DNA from: an uncultured Eubacterium sp.
Lineage (GTDB): Bacteria; Bacillota; Clostridia; Lachnospirales; Lachnospiraceae
Direction of reading: 5' to 3'
Assembly (NCBI GenBank): GCA_958446835.1
Contig: CAUCXT010000017.1
Location: forward strand, 1-56,311
Length of the DNA stretch: 56,311 nucleotides
The notes under the pieces were generated by a model. The model saw nothing but the letters and a program-made list of their open reading frames with translations. It was not told where the DNA came from and ran no database searches. This document shows, piece after piece, positions 25,402 to 33,300 of the stretch (positions within the stretch are counted from its first letter, which is position 1; every line of letters begins with the position of its first letter). Made by a program: the position numbers and the translations under genes.

Positions 25402-26049
25402 ATGGATACAATTATATTAGAAATAAAGAACCTGTATAAGAAATATTCGGATATTCCCATCATAGATAACCTCTCCATGACTCTTAAGAGCAGGCAGAGA
25501 GTTGCCATATCAGGGGCTTCGGGTGAGGGAAAGACAAGCCTTCTCAATATAATTCTGGGCTTACGCGATTATGACAGCGGAACTGTCCTAAAACACGAGA
25601 AGCTTCACCTCCTCACAGTATTTCAGGAGGACAGGCTCTTTCCATCATTCGACGCTCTCGACAATATCGACATCTATCCCTATCCGTTTTTGAGGGAAGC
25701 TGCCATTGAAATACTGAAAAAGCTTGAGCTTGGTGATGTCTGCGATAAGCCGGCAGTGGAATACAGCGGCGGCATGAAAAGACGTCTTGCCATCGCAAGA
25801 GCTCTGTACGGCTGCACAGCACTCCACGCCAACAAGCCCGGTGAACCACTCCTGCTCATTATGGACGAACCCTTCAAAGGACTTGACTCCGCACTCAGAA
25901 AAAAGGTCATTGACACCGTGAACGATGTTGTGTGCCGCACCGATTCAGCGCTCATCCTCGTCACACACGAAAGCAGCGAAGCCGTGGCACTTGGATGTGA
26001 GCAAATAGCATTGAAGCCGAAACGCCGTGATGTGAACAGATGGCATTGA
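25402..26049 (+). CDS. ABC importer ATPase, SsuB/TauB type
   Basis: This 215-residue ATPase has Walker A SGASGEGKTS (about 39-48), the signature YSGGMKRR and Walker B LLIMDEPFKGLD. It powers the importer formed with the two upstream genes. AGGAG lies before the ATG. It is at the short end for the family. Its last residues (KPKRRDVNRWH) are encoded inside a three-copy 35-bp tandem repeat, so the natural C-terminus may have been altered by repeat growth. Confidence 0.9.
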   Translation: MDTIILEIKNLYKKYSDIPIIDNLSMTLKSRQRVAISGASGEGKTSLLNIILGLRDYDSGTVLKHEKLHLLTVFQEDRLFPSFDALDNIDIYPYPFLREAAIEILKKLELGDVCDKPAVEYSGGMKRRLAIARALYGCTALHANKPGEPLLLIMDEPFKGLDSALRKKVIDTVNDVVCRTDSALILVTHESSEAVALGCEQIALKPKRRDVNRWH

Positions 26050-26099
26050 AGTCGAAGCTCTGGAATGTGAACAAATAAGATTGAAGAATACAGGGCTTA
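25995..26099. repeat. Three tandem 35-bp repeats across the end of the ATPase gene
   Basis: ATGTGA(G/A)CA followed by ATTGAAG recurs at 25995, 26030 and 26065 with an exact 35-base period. Copies 1 and 2 are most alike. Because 35 is not a multiple of three, each copy is read in a different frame, and the ATPase stop lies in copy 2. Confidence 0.7.
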
Positions 26100-26140
26100 A
26101 TAAAAAATAGTGCCAGAACAGTTGCTGGAAAATATTCAGA

Positions 26141-26343
26141 TAATTGCGAAACTCAAATTTACCAGTAAACAGTTGTGCAATTTTTCTAGTACACTTCCGG
26201 ACCTTTTGAAACCCGTCGGTTCTTAGCGGCTGTATTTTAGCCGCTTATGTACCGCTACGGGTTTCAAGGAGTGAGAACGTGTCCGGAAGGGTACTAGAAA
26301 AATTGCACAACGTACGACTGTTGCTCACGGAGTTTCGCAATTA
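26141..26343. repeat. Nested 200-bp inverted-repeat element (E1)
   Basis: Outer arms are TAATTGCGAAACTC (26141-26154) and its perfect complement (26330-26343). Inside, a 21-bp arm at 26172-26192 matches its complement at 26291-26311 perfectly. Further in, TTGAAACCCGT (26206-26216) pairs with ACGGGTTTCAA (26257-26267), and AGCGGCT (26225-26231) pairs with AGCCGCT (26239-26245). It holds no gene and lies between convergent genes. Its right end closely resembles the element at 53614-53704. Confidence 0.8.
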
Positions 26344-26356
26344 CCCATGCTATATG

Positions 26357-27964
26357 TTATTTATCTTCCGTATCCCACTTATCGCATATTGATATAATCT
26401 GGTCTGCGAACTTACCCATATCCTTGTTGGCAAGACCATCGCTCTTTTTGACAATGGCAAGCAGTCTCTGTGCTGCGGCAAGAAGTCTTGCATATATTCC
26501 GGAAGCAGGCTTGGTCTTCTTCTCAACAGGAACCGGAACAGCCTCATACTCGAAACTTCCATCGGCAAGATTGAATATCGTGCCGCTATACGGCGCATAA
26601 GCCCTCTGTCCATGCTCTATTTTAAGGCACTCGGTGAAGGCTGTGGCAGTAGCGTCATCGCCGTGCACAACGAACACTCTTTCCGGCTTTTTCTTAAATG
26701 CGCTTATCCATTCTATAAGCCCATTCTTATCCGCATGACCGCTTAAACCATTAAGTGTAAGAATCTCAGCACGAACCTCTATCGTCTCACCGAAGAGCTT
26801 AACCTCCTTAGCACCCTCAACAATGGCACGTCCTAAAGTTCCGACAGACTGATAGCCCACGAAAAGCACTGTGGACTCCGGTCTCCACAGATTATGCTTA
26901 AGGTGATGTCTTATTCTTCCTGCATCGCACATGCCTGAGGCAGATATGATAACCTTCGGCGTTGTATCGAAGTTGATAGCCTTTGACTCCTCACTCGTAA
27001 TCGAAAGATGTAGATTCTTAAAGGTCAATGGATTTATGCCGGACTTCACAAGCTCTGTTGCCTCAGCATCATAGCACTCATCCTTGTTGTCCACAAACAC
27101 CGCTGTGGCTTCAACCGCCATAGGGCTGTCTACATATACAGGAAAATCAGGAATATCCTTTATAAGCTGCTGTGCCTTAATCTGCCTGATAAAATATAGT
27201 ATTTCCTGTGTTCTTCCAACCGCGAAGGACGGAATAACCACATTACCGCCGCGCTTTAACGTCTTAGAAATAATGTCGGCAAGCTCCGCTACATAATCCA
27301 CCTTCTGTGCACTATGCAGTCTGTCACCGTAGGTTGACTCCATCACAACATAGTCCGCCTCATCCGTATATGCCGGATCCTTTATAAGCGGCTGGTGCTT
27401 GTTTCCGATATCGCCTGAAAATACAAGCTTTTTCTTAACTCCGTTTTCTTCAAGCCACACCTCTATGCTCGCCGAACCGAGCAAATGTCCGATGTCGGTA
27501 AACCTGATCTGTATTCCGTCGCACACATCCACAAACTCACCGTACAGACATGGCGTGAATCTCTTGATTATACCATCCGCATCCTCCATACTGTATAAAG
27601 GCTGCACCGCCTCAATAGTGCTGCTTCTTTTGGCTTTTCTGTTCTTCCAGTCTGCCTCCATAAGCTGTATATGCGCACAGTCACGAAGCATGATACTGCT
27701 AAGCTGTGTGGTGGCTTCCGTTGCATACACTCTTCCCCTGAAGCCCCTCGCATACAGTAACGGTAACAAGCCTGAATGGTCAACGTGGGCATGTGTAAGA
27801 AAAACATAGTCAATCATTGCCTCCGATACCGGAAGCGGAACATTTTCAAATACATTTATCCCCTGCTCCATTCCATAATCTACCAGAATATGCTTTCCGC
27901 ATGCCTCAATATAGTGACAGCTTCCCGTAACCTCATGATCCGCCCCGATAAATTCTAACCTCAT
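26357..27964 (-). CDS. MBL-fold beta-CASP ribonuclease (CPSF73/YSH1-like)
   Basis: This 535-residue protein has the metallo-beta-lactamase motif H58-A-H60-V-D62-H63, then GHLLGSAS and SGDIGNK, a beta-CASP domain (about 200-340) and the closing histidine blocks SASGMCDAGRIRHHL and LNGLSGHADKNGL. The family cuts RNA. A tail of about 70 residues beyond the RMMBL region (KKTKPASGIYARLLAAAQRL...) is helical and of unknown role. The ATG at 27964 follows GGAGG; a longer reading from 28009 has no site. It is divergent from the cysteine desulfurase gene, with both promoters facing outward from a shared 180-base gap. Confidence 0.9.
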   Translation of the reverse strand: MRLEFIGADHEVTGSCHYIEACGKHILVDYGMEQGINVFENVPLPVSEAMIDYVFLTHAHVDHSGLLPLLYARGFRGRVYATEATTQLSSIMLRDCAHIQLMEADWKNRKAKRSSTIEAVQPLYSMEDADGIIKRFTPCLYGEFVDVCDGIQIRFTDIGHLLGSASIEVWLEENGVKKKLVFSGDIGNKHQPLIKDPAYTDEADYVVMESTYGDRLHSAQKVDYVAELADIISKTLKRGGNVVIPSFAVGRTQEILYFIRQIKAQQLIKDIPDFPVYVDSPMAVEATAVFVDNKDECYDAEATELVKSGINPLTFKNLHLSITSEESKAINFDTTPKVIISASGMCDAGRIRHHLKHNLWRPESTVLFVGYQSVGTLGRAIVEGAKEVKLFGETIEVRAEILTLNGLSGHADKNGLIEWISAFKKKPERVFVVHGDDATATAFTECLKIEHGQRAYAPYSGTIFNLADGSFEYEAVPVPVEKKTKPASGIYARLLAAAQRLLAIVKKSDGLANKDMGKFADQIISICDKWDTEDK

Positions 27965-28033
27965 AGCGACACCTCCCAAGTTAATCTGCATACTATAAAT
28001 ATATAGCATTTACCGACTAAATATTATGTTTAA

Positions 28034-28097
28034 ATTATACTATACATTTAAGTAATTTCCAAGTAGTTTTTGTAATTTTCCGAATTATTTATATAAT
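28034..28097. promoter_or_regulatory. Divergent promoters for the ribonuclease and cysteine desulfurase genes
   Basis: Minus strand: TTGGAA (28062-28057), 17 bases, TATAAT (28039-28034), for the ribonuclease gene. Plus strand: TTGTAA (28070-28075), 16 bases, TATAAT (28092-28097), for the desulfurase gene. The two -35 hexamers are only seven bases apart, so a single bound protein could affect both. Confidence 0.6.
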
Positions 28098-28143
28098 TTA
28101 GTAATTAATTTAATCATTGTTATCCAATGCCAAAGGAGGTTTC

Positions 28144-29298
28144 ATGAAAAAAATCATTTATTTCGACAATGCCGCGACAACTGCTCTGCATACCGATGTG
28201 CTAAGTTCAATGACACCTTACTTTTGCGATGAATTTGCCAACCCTGCCGGAGCGTATAAGAGTGCCCGAGTCTCAGAGAACGCCATAAACCGTGCCCGAA
28301 TTCAAGCCGCAAGGCTTATCGGAGCACGCCCTGATGAAATATATTTTACCAGCGGCGGTTCAGAATCGGACAACTGGGCTATCAAGAGCTACTCAAGAAG
28401 CATAAGAAAAAAACGCATGGGAGCCTCATGCCACATTATAACCACCTCCATTGAGCACAATGCCGTACTCAACTCATGCAGAACGCTCGAATCCGAAGGC
28501 TTTGCAGTGACATATCTCCCCTGCGACAAATACGGATTCATCCATCCCGAAACACTTCAGGCAACAATCCGGGATGACACCATTCTAATCTCTGTAATGG
28601 CTGCCAACAACGAGGTCGGCTCTATACAGCCACTCAAAGCAATAGGACAGATTGCCCGCCGTCACCAGATAGTCTTCCACACGGACGCGGTTCAGGCTTA
28701 CGGACATATTCCTATGAACGTAAACGAATGTATGATAGATATGTTAAGCATGAGCGCACACAAGCTTCATGGTCCTAAGGGTGTCGGCTTTTTGTATATC
28801 CGGAACGGTCTTGAACTGCCAGCTTACATTGACGGAGGCTCACAGGAAAATGGCCACCGTGCCGGAACCTCAAATGTCCCTGGAATCGTCGGTCTTGGCA
28901 AAGCGTGTGAAATAGCGGCACGAAACATGCAAAGGAACATCAACAACATGACAAGGCTTAGGAACCGGTTGATTTACAAAATAAGGCAGGGGCTTCCGAA
29001 TGCCGTTCTCACAGGCTCCGAACAGCTGAGGCTTCCAAACAACGCATCCTTCTGCTTTCCGGGTGTAGAATCAGCACAGCTTCTTTCAATTCTCGACTCC
29101 CACGGTATATGCGCCTCCGCCGGAAGTGCATGCTCAACAGGTGCCGCCGGTCCATCCCATGTACTCATAGCGATGGGAATTGACTACAATCTTGCCGGTG
29201 GCTCACTGCGGCTTACCCTGTCCGATGAAACCACTGTGCAGGAGGTGGATTTTGTGGCGGAAACACTTATAAAAACTATAAAAAAACTTAGTATATAA
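28144..29298 (+). CDS. Cysteine desulfurase, NifS/IscS type
   Basis: A 384-residue PLP enzyme that takes sulfur from cysteine to form a persulfide. The PLP lysine is K207 in SMSAHKLHGPKG, and the sulfur-accepting cysteine is C330 in AGSACSTGAAGPS. Other family motifs are NAATT near the start, TSGGSESDN and TDAVQAYG. AAAGGAGG precedes the ATG at 28144. No IscU scaffold, thiI or mnmA gene is beside it, so its partner (Fe-S assembly, tRNA thiolation or other) cannot be told from context. A terminator follows. Confidence 0.92.
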   Translation: MKKIIYFDNAATTALHTDVLSSMTPYFCDEFANPAGAYKSARVSENAINRARIQAARLIGARPDEIYFTSGGSESDNWAIKSYSRSIRKKRMGASCHIITTSIEHNAVLNSCRTLESEGFAVTYLPCDKYGFIHPETLQATIRDDTILISVMAANNEVGSIQPLKAIGQIARRHQIVFHTDAVQAYGHIPMNVNECMIDMLSMSAHKLHGPKGVGFLYIRNGLELPAYIDGGSQENGHRAGTSNVPGIVGLGKACEIAARNMQRNINNMTRLRNRLIYKIRQGLPNAVLTGSEQLRLPNNASFCFPGVESAQLLSILDSHGICASAGSACSTGAAGPSHVLIAMGIDYNLAGGSLRLTLSDETTVQEVDFVAETLIKTIKKLSI

Positions 29299-29370
29299 GT
29301 TATGGAACAAAAGGATATCGTATTGTTATATAAAAGTATATAGGAATTACATTAATTTTTAGAGCACTTA

Positions 29371-29405
29371 AAATCAGGATGCGTAAAAGCACCCTGATTT
29401 TTTTA
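29371..29405 (+). terminator. Terminator of the cysteine desulfurase gene
   Basis: AAATCAGG-TGC (29371-29382) pairs with GCACCCTGATTT (29389-29400) around a short loop and is followed by seven or more T residues. Confidence 0.85.
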
Positions 29406-29451
29406 ATATTTATACAAAAAAGCTACTTTCCTGTTGAAAAAATCCGTCATC

Positions 29452-29493
29452 AACTTGTATACTAGTTGACATATTTATCCTGCATGTTATAAT
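29452..29493 (+). promoter_or_regulatory. uxuA promoter with GntR-like operator
   Basis: TTGACA (29466-29471) and TATAAT (29488-29493) have a 16-base spacer. The palindrome AACTTGTATACTAGTT (29452-29467, one mismatched pair) overlaps the -35. Its GTATAC centre resembles operators of FadR-type GntR regulators, and a gene for such a regulator lies at 32458. Confidence 0.65.
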
Positions 29494-29504
29494 AGATTAC
29501 AACA

Positions 29505-29558
29505 GTGATTGCGAACCCGGACTATCCAGCCGGACAACACGCATTGTTGCGCAATCAC
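29505..29558 (+). promoter_or_regulatory. Inverted repeat in the uxuA leader
   Basis: GTGATTGCG (29505-29513) pairs perfectly with CGCAATCAC (29550-29558), and CCGG words at 29518 and 29530 can pair inside. The hairpin ends just before the ribosome binding site of uxuA. It may be an RNA structure or a second protein site. Confidence 0.5.
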
Positions 29559-29588
29559 ACGATAACCCCAAAAAGGAGGTATTACATT

Positions 29589-30656
29589 ATGCACATGACT
29601 TTCCGCTGGTACGGTGAGGGCAATGACACCGTAACCTTAGAGCAGATACGCCAGATTCCAGGTGTCGAAGGAATCGTATGGGCGCTGCACAATAAGCAGC
29701 CCGGTGAGATATGGGAGCCGGACGAGATTCGTGAGGTAACAGACCATATAAAAGAGTACGGCTTCAATGTCGACGTTGTCGAGAGTGTCAACGTACACGA
29801 TGACATCAAAATAGGGCTTCCGACAAGAGACAAATACATAGAAAACTACAAGCAGACGCTAAGAAACCTTAAGGAAGCCGGAGTAAAGGTTGTCTGCTAT
29901 AATTTCATGCCGGTATTCGACTGGACAAGAACCGACCTATTCCATCCGTTAGGTGACGGCTCAACAGCCCTCTACTATGAGAAGGACAAGATTATAGATG
30001 ATCCTAAGGAGATGGCAAAGTACATCCTCGAAAAATGCGAAGGTTTTACAATGCCGGGCTGGGAGCCTGAGAGAATGGCTCACCTCACTGAACTTTTTGA
30101 CGCCTACAAGGACGTTACCAAGGAAAAGCTCTGGGAGAACCTCAAGTACTTCCTCGAAGCGCTCATGCCTACCTGCCGCGAATGTGATATCAAGATGGCG
30201 ATACATCAGGATGACCCGCCTTGGGATATCTTCGGACTTCCGCGTCTTCTTGTCGATGAGCCTTCGATTGACCGTTTTCTCAAGATGGTGGATGACCCAT
30301 ACAACTGCCTTACACTCTGCTCAGGTTCTTTAAGCTCCAACCCGGCGAACAATGTGGCTGATATTGTGAGAAAACACTGTGACAGAATTGCATTTGCGCA
30401 TATAAGAAATGTAAAGCACTTCCCTAACGGCGATTTTTCCGAAGCCTCACACCGCGACTGCGACGGAGACACCGGAATCCTCGATATTGTAAAGGCATAC
30501 CATGACTGCGGATTTACAGGCTATGTCCGCCCTGACCACGGCAGACATATCTGGGGTGAGAAATGCAGACCGGGCTACGGCTTATATGACCGCGCTCTCG
30601 GAATAATGTACCTTCTCGGCTGCTTTGACACTCTGGATAAATTCGACAGCAGATAG
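29589..30656 (+). CDS. uxuA: Mannonate dehydratase
   Basis: This 355-residue enzyme dehydrates D-mannonate to 2-keto-3-deoxygluconate in hexuronate degradation. The start MHMTFRWYG, the GVEGIVWALH block, AIHQDDPPW and HIRNVKHFPNGDFSEASH are characteristic of UxuA, and the His, Cys and Asp residues in these blocks bind the metal. AAAGGAGG precedes the ATG at 29589; an upstream GTG at 29505 would place the leader hairpin in the coding region. Fructuronate reductase, which makes its substrate, is encoded next. Confidence 0.96.
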   Translation: MHMTFRWYGEGNDTVTLEQIRQIPGVEGIVWALHNKQPGEIWEPDEIREVTDHIKEYGFNVDVVESVNVHDDIKIGLPTRDKYIENYKQTLRNLKEAGVKVVCYNFMPVFDWTRTDLFHPLGDGSTALYYEKDKIIDDPKEMAKYILEKCEGFTMPGWEPERMAHLTELFDAYKDVTKEKLWENLKYFLEALMPTCRECDIKMAIHQDDPPWDIFGLPRLLVDEPSIDRFLKMVDDPYNCLTLCSGSLSSNPANNVADIVRKHCDRIAFAHIRNVKHFPNGDFSEASHRDCDGDTGILDIVKAYHDCGFTGYVRPDHGRHIWGEKCRPGYGLYDRALGIMYLLGCFDTLDKFDSR

Positions 30657-30757
30657 AAAACTGTCTGAAAATGTCTCCGCTTTTTCACACGCAATTTGTT
30701 TCTGAGCGAAAACAGATTGCTCTCTTCGCGATATTTCGCTCGGAAATGGGGATAACT

Positions 30758-32341
30758 ATGGAATTAAATTTAAACGGAATAAAGGACGCCTCCCTCTGGA
30801 AGGGCTACAGGCTTCCTGAATATGATATAGAAAAAATGTGCAGTACAACAAAGGAAAAACCTGTATGGCTTCACTTCGGTGCCGGTAATATTTTCCGTGC
30901 GTTTATCTGTGCCGCTGCACAGAAACTGCTAAATCAAGGTGAGGCGGATACCGGAATAATCTGTGCTGAGAGTTCATTTGGAACAGAGATTATAACTGAG
31001 TGCTATCGTCCACATGACAATCTGTGCGTGAGTGTCACACTCAACCCTGATGGAAGCATAGATAAAGAGGTTATGGGCTCTGTCGCAGAGTCCCTCACAA
31101 TCGCATACGATATGGACAGGATACGCGATATTTTCTGTGCTCCGACGCTGCAGCTTGTATCATTTACAATCACTGAAAAGGGTTACGCCATAAAGGACAG
31201 CTCGGGCAAGCTCACCGACACAGTAAAAAAGGACATGGAGAATGGTCCTGACAGATGTTCACACCTTATGTCCTTGCTCGCCGTGCTTTGTATAAAGCGT
31301 TTTCACGCCTGCGGCAGACCGCTCGCACTTGTATCGATGGATAACTGCTCACACAACGGGGAAAAGCTTGAGACAGCTATCACCGCCATCGCATCTGCAT
31401 GGAAGGACAATGGTTTTATAACCGCAGAGGAGCTTGATTATCTTAAGAGCTCAGTCTCATATCCGTGGAGCATGATTGACAAAATCACACCAAGACCGGA
31501 CGCACATGTTGAGGAGAGCCTCGCCGCGGACGGAATCAAGGATATCAAGGCATTCGTGACCCCGGGCGGCGTGTATGTAGCACCGTTTGTCAATGCTGAA
31601 AGACCGGAATATCTTGTAATCGAAGACGACTTTCCTAACGGCAGACCTCCCCTTGAGAAGGCAGGAATTCTCTTCACCGACCGTGACACAGTCAACAAAG
31701 TTGAGAAGATGAAGGTATGCACATGCTTAAATCCTCTCCACACCTGTCTTGCAGTGTACGGATGTCTTTTGGGATATACCTCTATTTCGAGTGAAATGGA
31801 CAGTCCCGAGCTTAAGAGCTTTATCACCAGAATGGCTTATGAAGAAGGCATGCCGGTTGTGGTAGACCCTAAGATAATCAACCCTTCCGATTTTCTTGAC
31901 GAGGTTCTCACCCAGAGACTTCCTAACCCATTTATGCCGGACACGCCTCAGAGAATCGCAACCGATACATCCCAAAAGCTTCCTATCCGCTTCGGTGAGA
32001 CAATAAAGCTCCAGCTTGAGCGCGGCACTGCAGGTAATTTAAAATATATCCCACTTGTGCTGGCAGGATGGCTCAGGTATCTCCTCGCCGTCGATGACAA
32101 CGGCAATGCGTTCACTCCGTCAAGCGACCCGCTTCTTGGCGAATGTCAAAAGGCACTAAGCGGAATAACTCTCGGCAGCCATGTCACAGAGGAGAGGCTT
32201 CACAGCCTGCTCTCAAACAGCAATATATTCGGCGTCAACCTCGAAGTGGCAGGGCTTGCCGACAAGATAACTGATTACTTTAATGAGCTTATCATTGATA
32301 AAGGTGCGGTACTTGCAACCCTCAGAAAATATACTGTTTAA
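30758..32341 (+). CDS. uxuB: Fructuronate reductase (mannitol dehydrogenase family)
   Basis: The 527-residue NADH-dependent enzyme reduces D-fructuronate to D-mannonate. The start (MELNLNGIKDASLWKGYRLPEYD) and the VWLHFGAGNIFRAF nucleotide-binding block match UxuB-like proteins. Other conserved stretches are SMDNCSHNGEK and CLNPLHTCLAVYG. I chose the ATG at 30758 because GGGGAT lies just before it and because upstream residues show no family similarity. With uxuA it converts fructuronate to 2-keto-3-deoxygluconate. The isomerase uxaC and the kinase and aldolase that complete the pathway are not in the window. Confidence 0.92.
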   Translation: MELNLNGIKDASLWKGYRLPEYDIEKMCSTTKEKPVWLHFGAGNIFRAFICAAAQKLLNQGEADTGIICAESSFGTEIITECYRPHDNLCVSVTLNPDGSIDKEVMGSVAESLTIAYDMDRIRDIFCAPTLQLVSFTITEKGYAIKDSSGKLTDTVKKDMENGPDRCSHLMSLLAVLCIKRFHACGRPLALVSMDNCSHNGEKLETAITAIASAWKDNGFITAEELDYLKSSVSYPWSMIDKITPRPDAHVEESLAADGIKDIKAFVTPGGVYVAPFVNAERPEYLVIEDDFPNGRPPLEKAGILFTDRDTVNKVEKMKVCTCLNPLHTCLAVYGCLLGYTSISSEMDSPELKSFITRMAYEEGMPVVVDPKIINPSDFLDEVLTQRLPNPFMPDTPQRIATDTSQKLPIRFGETIKLQLERGTAGNLKYIPLVLAGWLRYLLAVDDNGNAFTPSSDPLLGECQKALSGITLGSHVTEERLHSLLSNSNIFGVNLEVAGLADKITDYFNELIIDKGAVLATLRKYTV

Positions 32342-32349
32342 GGTAATTA

Positions 32350-32378
32350 TTGAAAATTTTATCAGGTTTTTCTATAAT
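32350..32378 (+). promoter_or_regulatory. Predicted gntR promoter
   Basis: TTGAAA (32350-32355) and TATAAT (32373-32378) have a 17-base spacer. It begins right after the uxuB stop, so the regulator can be expressed apart from uxuAB. A second CTATAATAA word lies at 32400. Confidence 0.55.
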
Positions 32379-32410
32379 AAGAATCGGGAAATAACTTTCC
32401 TATAATAAAA

Positions 32411-32439
32411 AATGGTGGTGGCACTCTGTCACCACCATT
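32411..32439 (+). promoter_or_regulatory. Strong hairpin in the gntR leader
   Basis: AATGGTGGTG (32411-32420) pairs perfectly with CACCACCATT (32430-32439) across nine bases. No T-run follows, so it is probably not a terminator. It ends only 19 bases before the gntR ATG, close to the ribosome binding site AAAGG. Confidence 0.6.
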
Positions 32440-32457
32440 AATTATAAAGGACGATCT

Positions 32458-33150
32458 ATGAATATCACACCAAAAAATGCCGATGAAACCGGACGTGCCT
32501 ACGCCCTCAGAATATTAAAACAGAATATCTCCGACACCACTCTAAGACCCGGAACTCTTCTTTCCGAAAATGAACTGTCAAAAATGCTCGGTCTGTCAAG
32601 AGTTCCCGTGCGTGAAGCCTTGATTGAATTGTCAAAATCGGATATTGTAGAGATTCTTCCGCAAAAAGGCAGCCGTGTCGCACTCATAGACTTAAAGCTC
32701 GTTGAAGAAGCAGGCTTTTTCAGGCGCACGCTCGAATGTGCTGTTGTAAAGCTTGTATGTGAAAAGGCTGCCAAAAAAGAACTTTCGGACGATTTTGTGC
32801 TCGCGCTTAAGGCGAATCTTAACCTGCAGGATTTTTACCTTGAGAACCCTGCACCCGATAAGCTCATGGAGCTGGACAATGAGTTCCACCACCTTCTCTT
32901 TTCATGCGTTGACAAGGAGCGTTGCTACAGAATGTGCCGTGACATGGGCATACATTTTGACAGAATACGCCACCTCGCACTGCACACAGTAAAAGAGCTT
33001 AAGATTGTCGGCGACCACCATGATATTTTCGCTGCAATATGTGATGGCGATGCGGACAAGGCTTGTACCATCATGTCCGCCCACCTCACGCGCTTTGAGA
33101 TTGATGAGAAGCTCATCAGGGAGAAATACCCTGAGTATTTTGGCAATTAA
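32458..33150 (+). CDS. GntR family regulator, FadR/FCD subfamily
   Basis: The 230-residue protein has an N-terminal winged helix (GTLLSENELSKMLGLSRVPVREAL...) and a C-terminal FCD ligand-binding domain with the metal-site pattern DNEFHHLLF and later GDHHDIF and AHL. The position after uxuAB and before cellobiose phosphorylase suggests it responds to a uronate-pathway intermediate. Candidate operators with a GTATAC centre lie at the uxuA and cellobiose phosphorylase promoters. It belongs to the group of UxuR/ExuR-like regulators in the broad sense. Confidence 0.9.
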   Translation: MNITPKNADETGRAYALRILKQNISDTTLRPGTLLSENELSKMLGLSRVPVREALIELSKSDIVEILPQKGSRVALIDLKLVEEAGFFRRTLECAVVKLVCEKAAKKELSDDFVLALKANLNLQDFYLENPAPDKLMELDNEFHHLLFSCVDKERCYRMCRDMGIHFDRIRHLALHTVKELKIVGDHHDIFAAICDGDADKACTIMSAHLTRFEIDEKLIREKYPEYFGN

Positions 33151-33171
33151 TGTCTAATTTTTACTGCCTTT

Positions 33172-33228
33172 TATGTATACATATTCCCTGTTATTTTGAT
33201 TGCATATCATGAGAAAATTTTATATAAT
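33172..33228 (+). promoter_or_regulatory. Cellobiose phosphorylase promoter and upstream palindrome
   Basis: TTGCAT (33200-33205) and TATAAT (33223-33228) have a 17-base spacer. Upstream lies TATGTATACATA (33172-33183), a perfect 12-bp palindrome sharing the TGTATAC core of the uxuA operator. Confidence 0.6.
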
Positions 33229-33300
33229 ATTAGTATGTATTTAGCGGCTTTCTTTTGCTACCCGTAAATATTATATTTCATTTCAAGAAGGGAGAAAAAC

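Noticed and set aside
26141..26343. Insertion sequence
   Set aside because: Long perfect inverted arms are present, but the inside has no transposase frame; a non-coding element is the better description.
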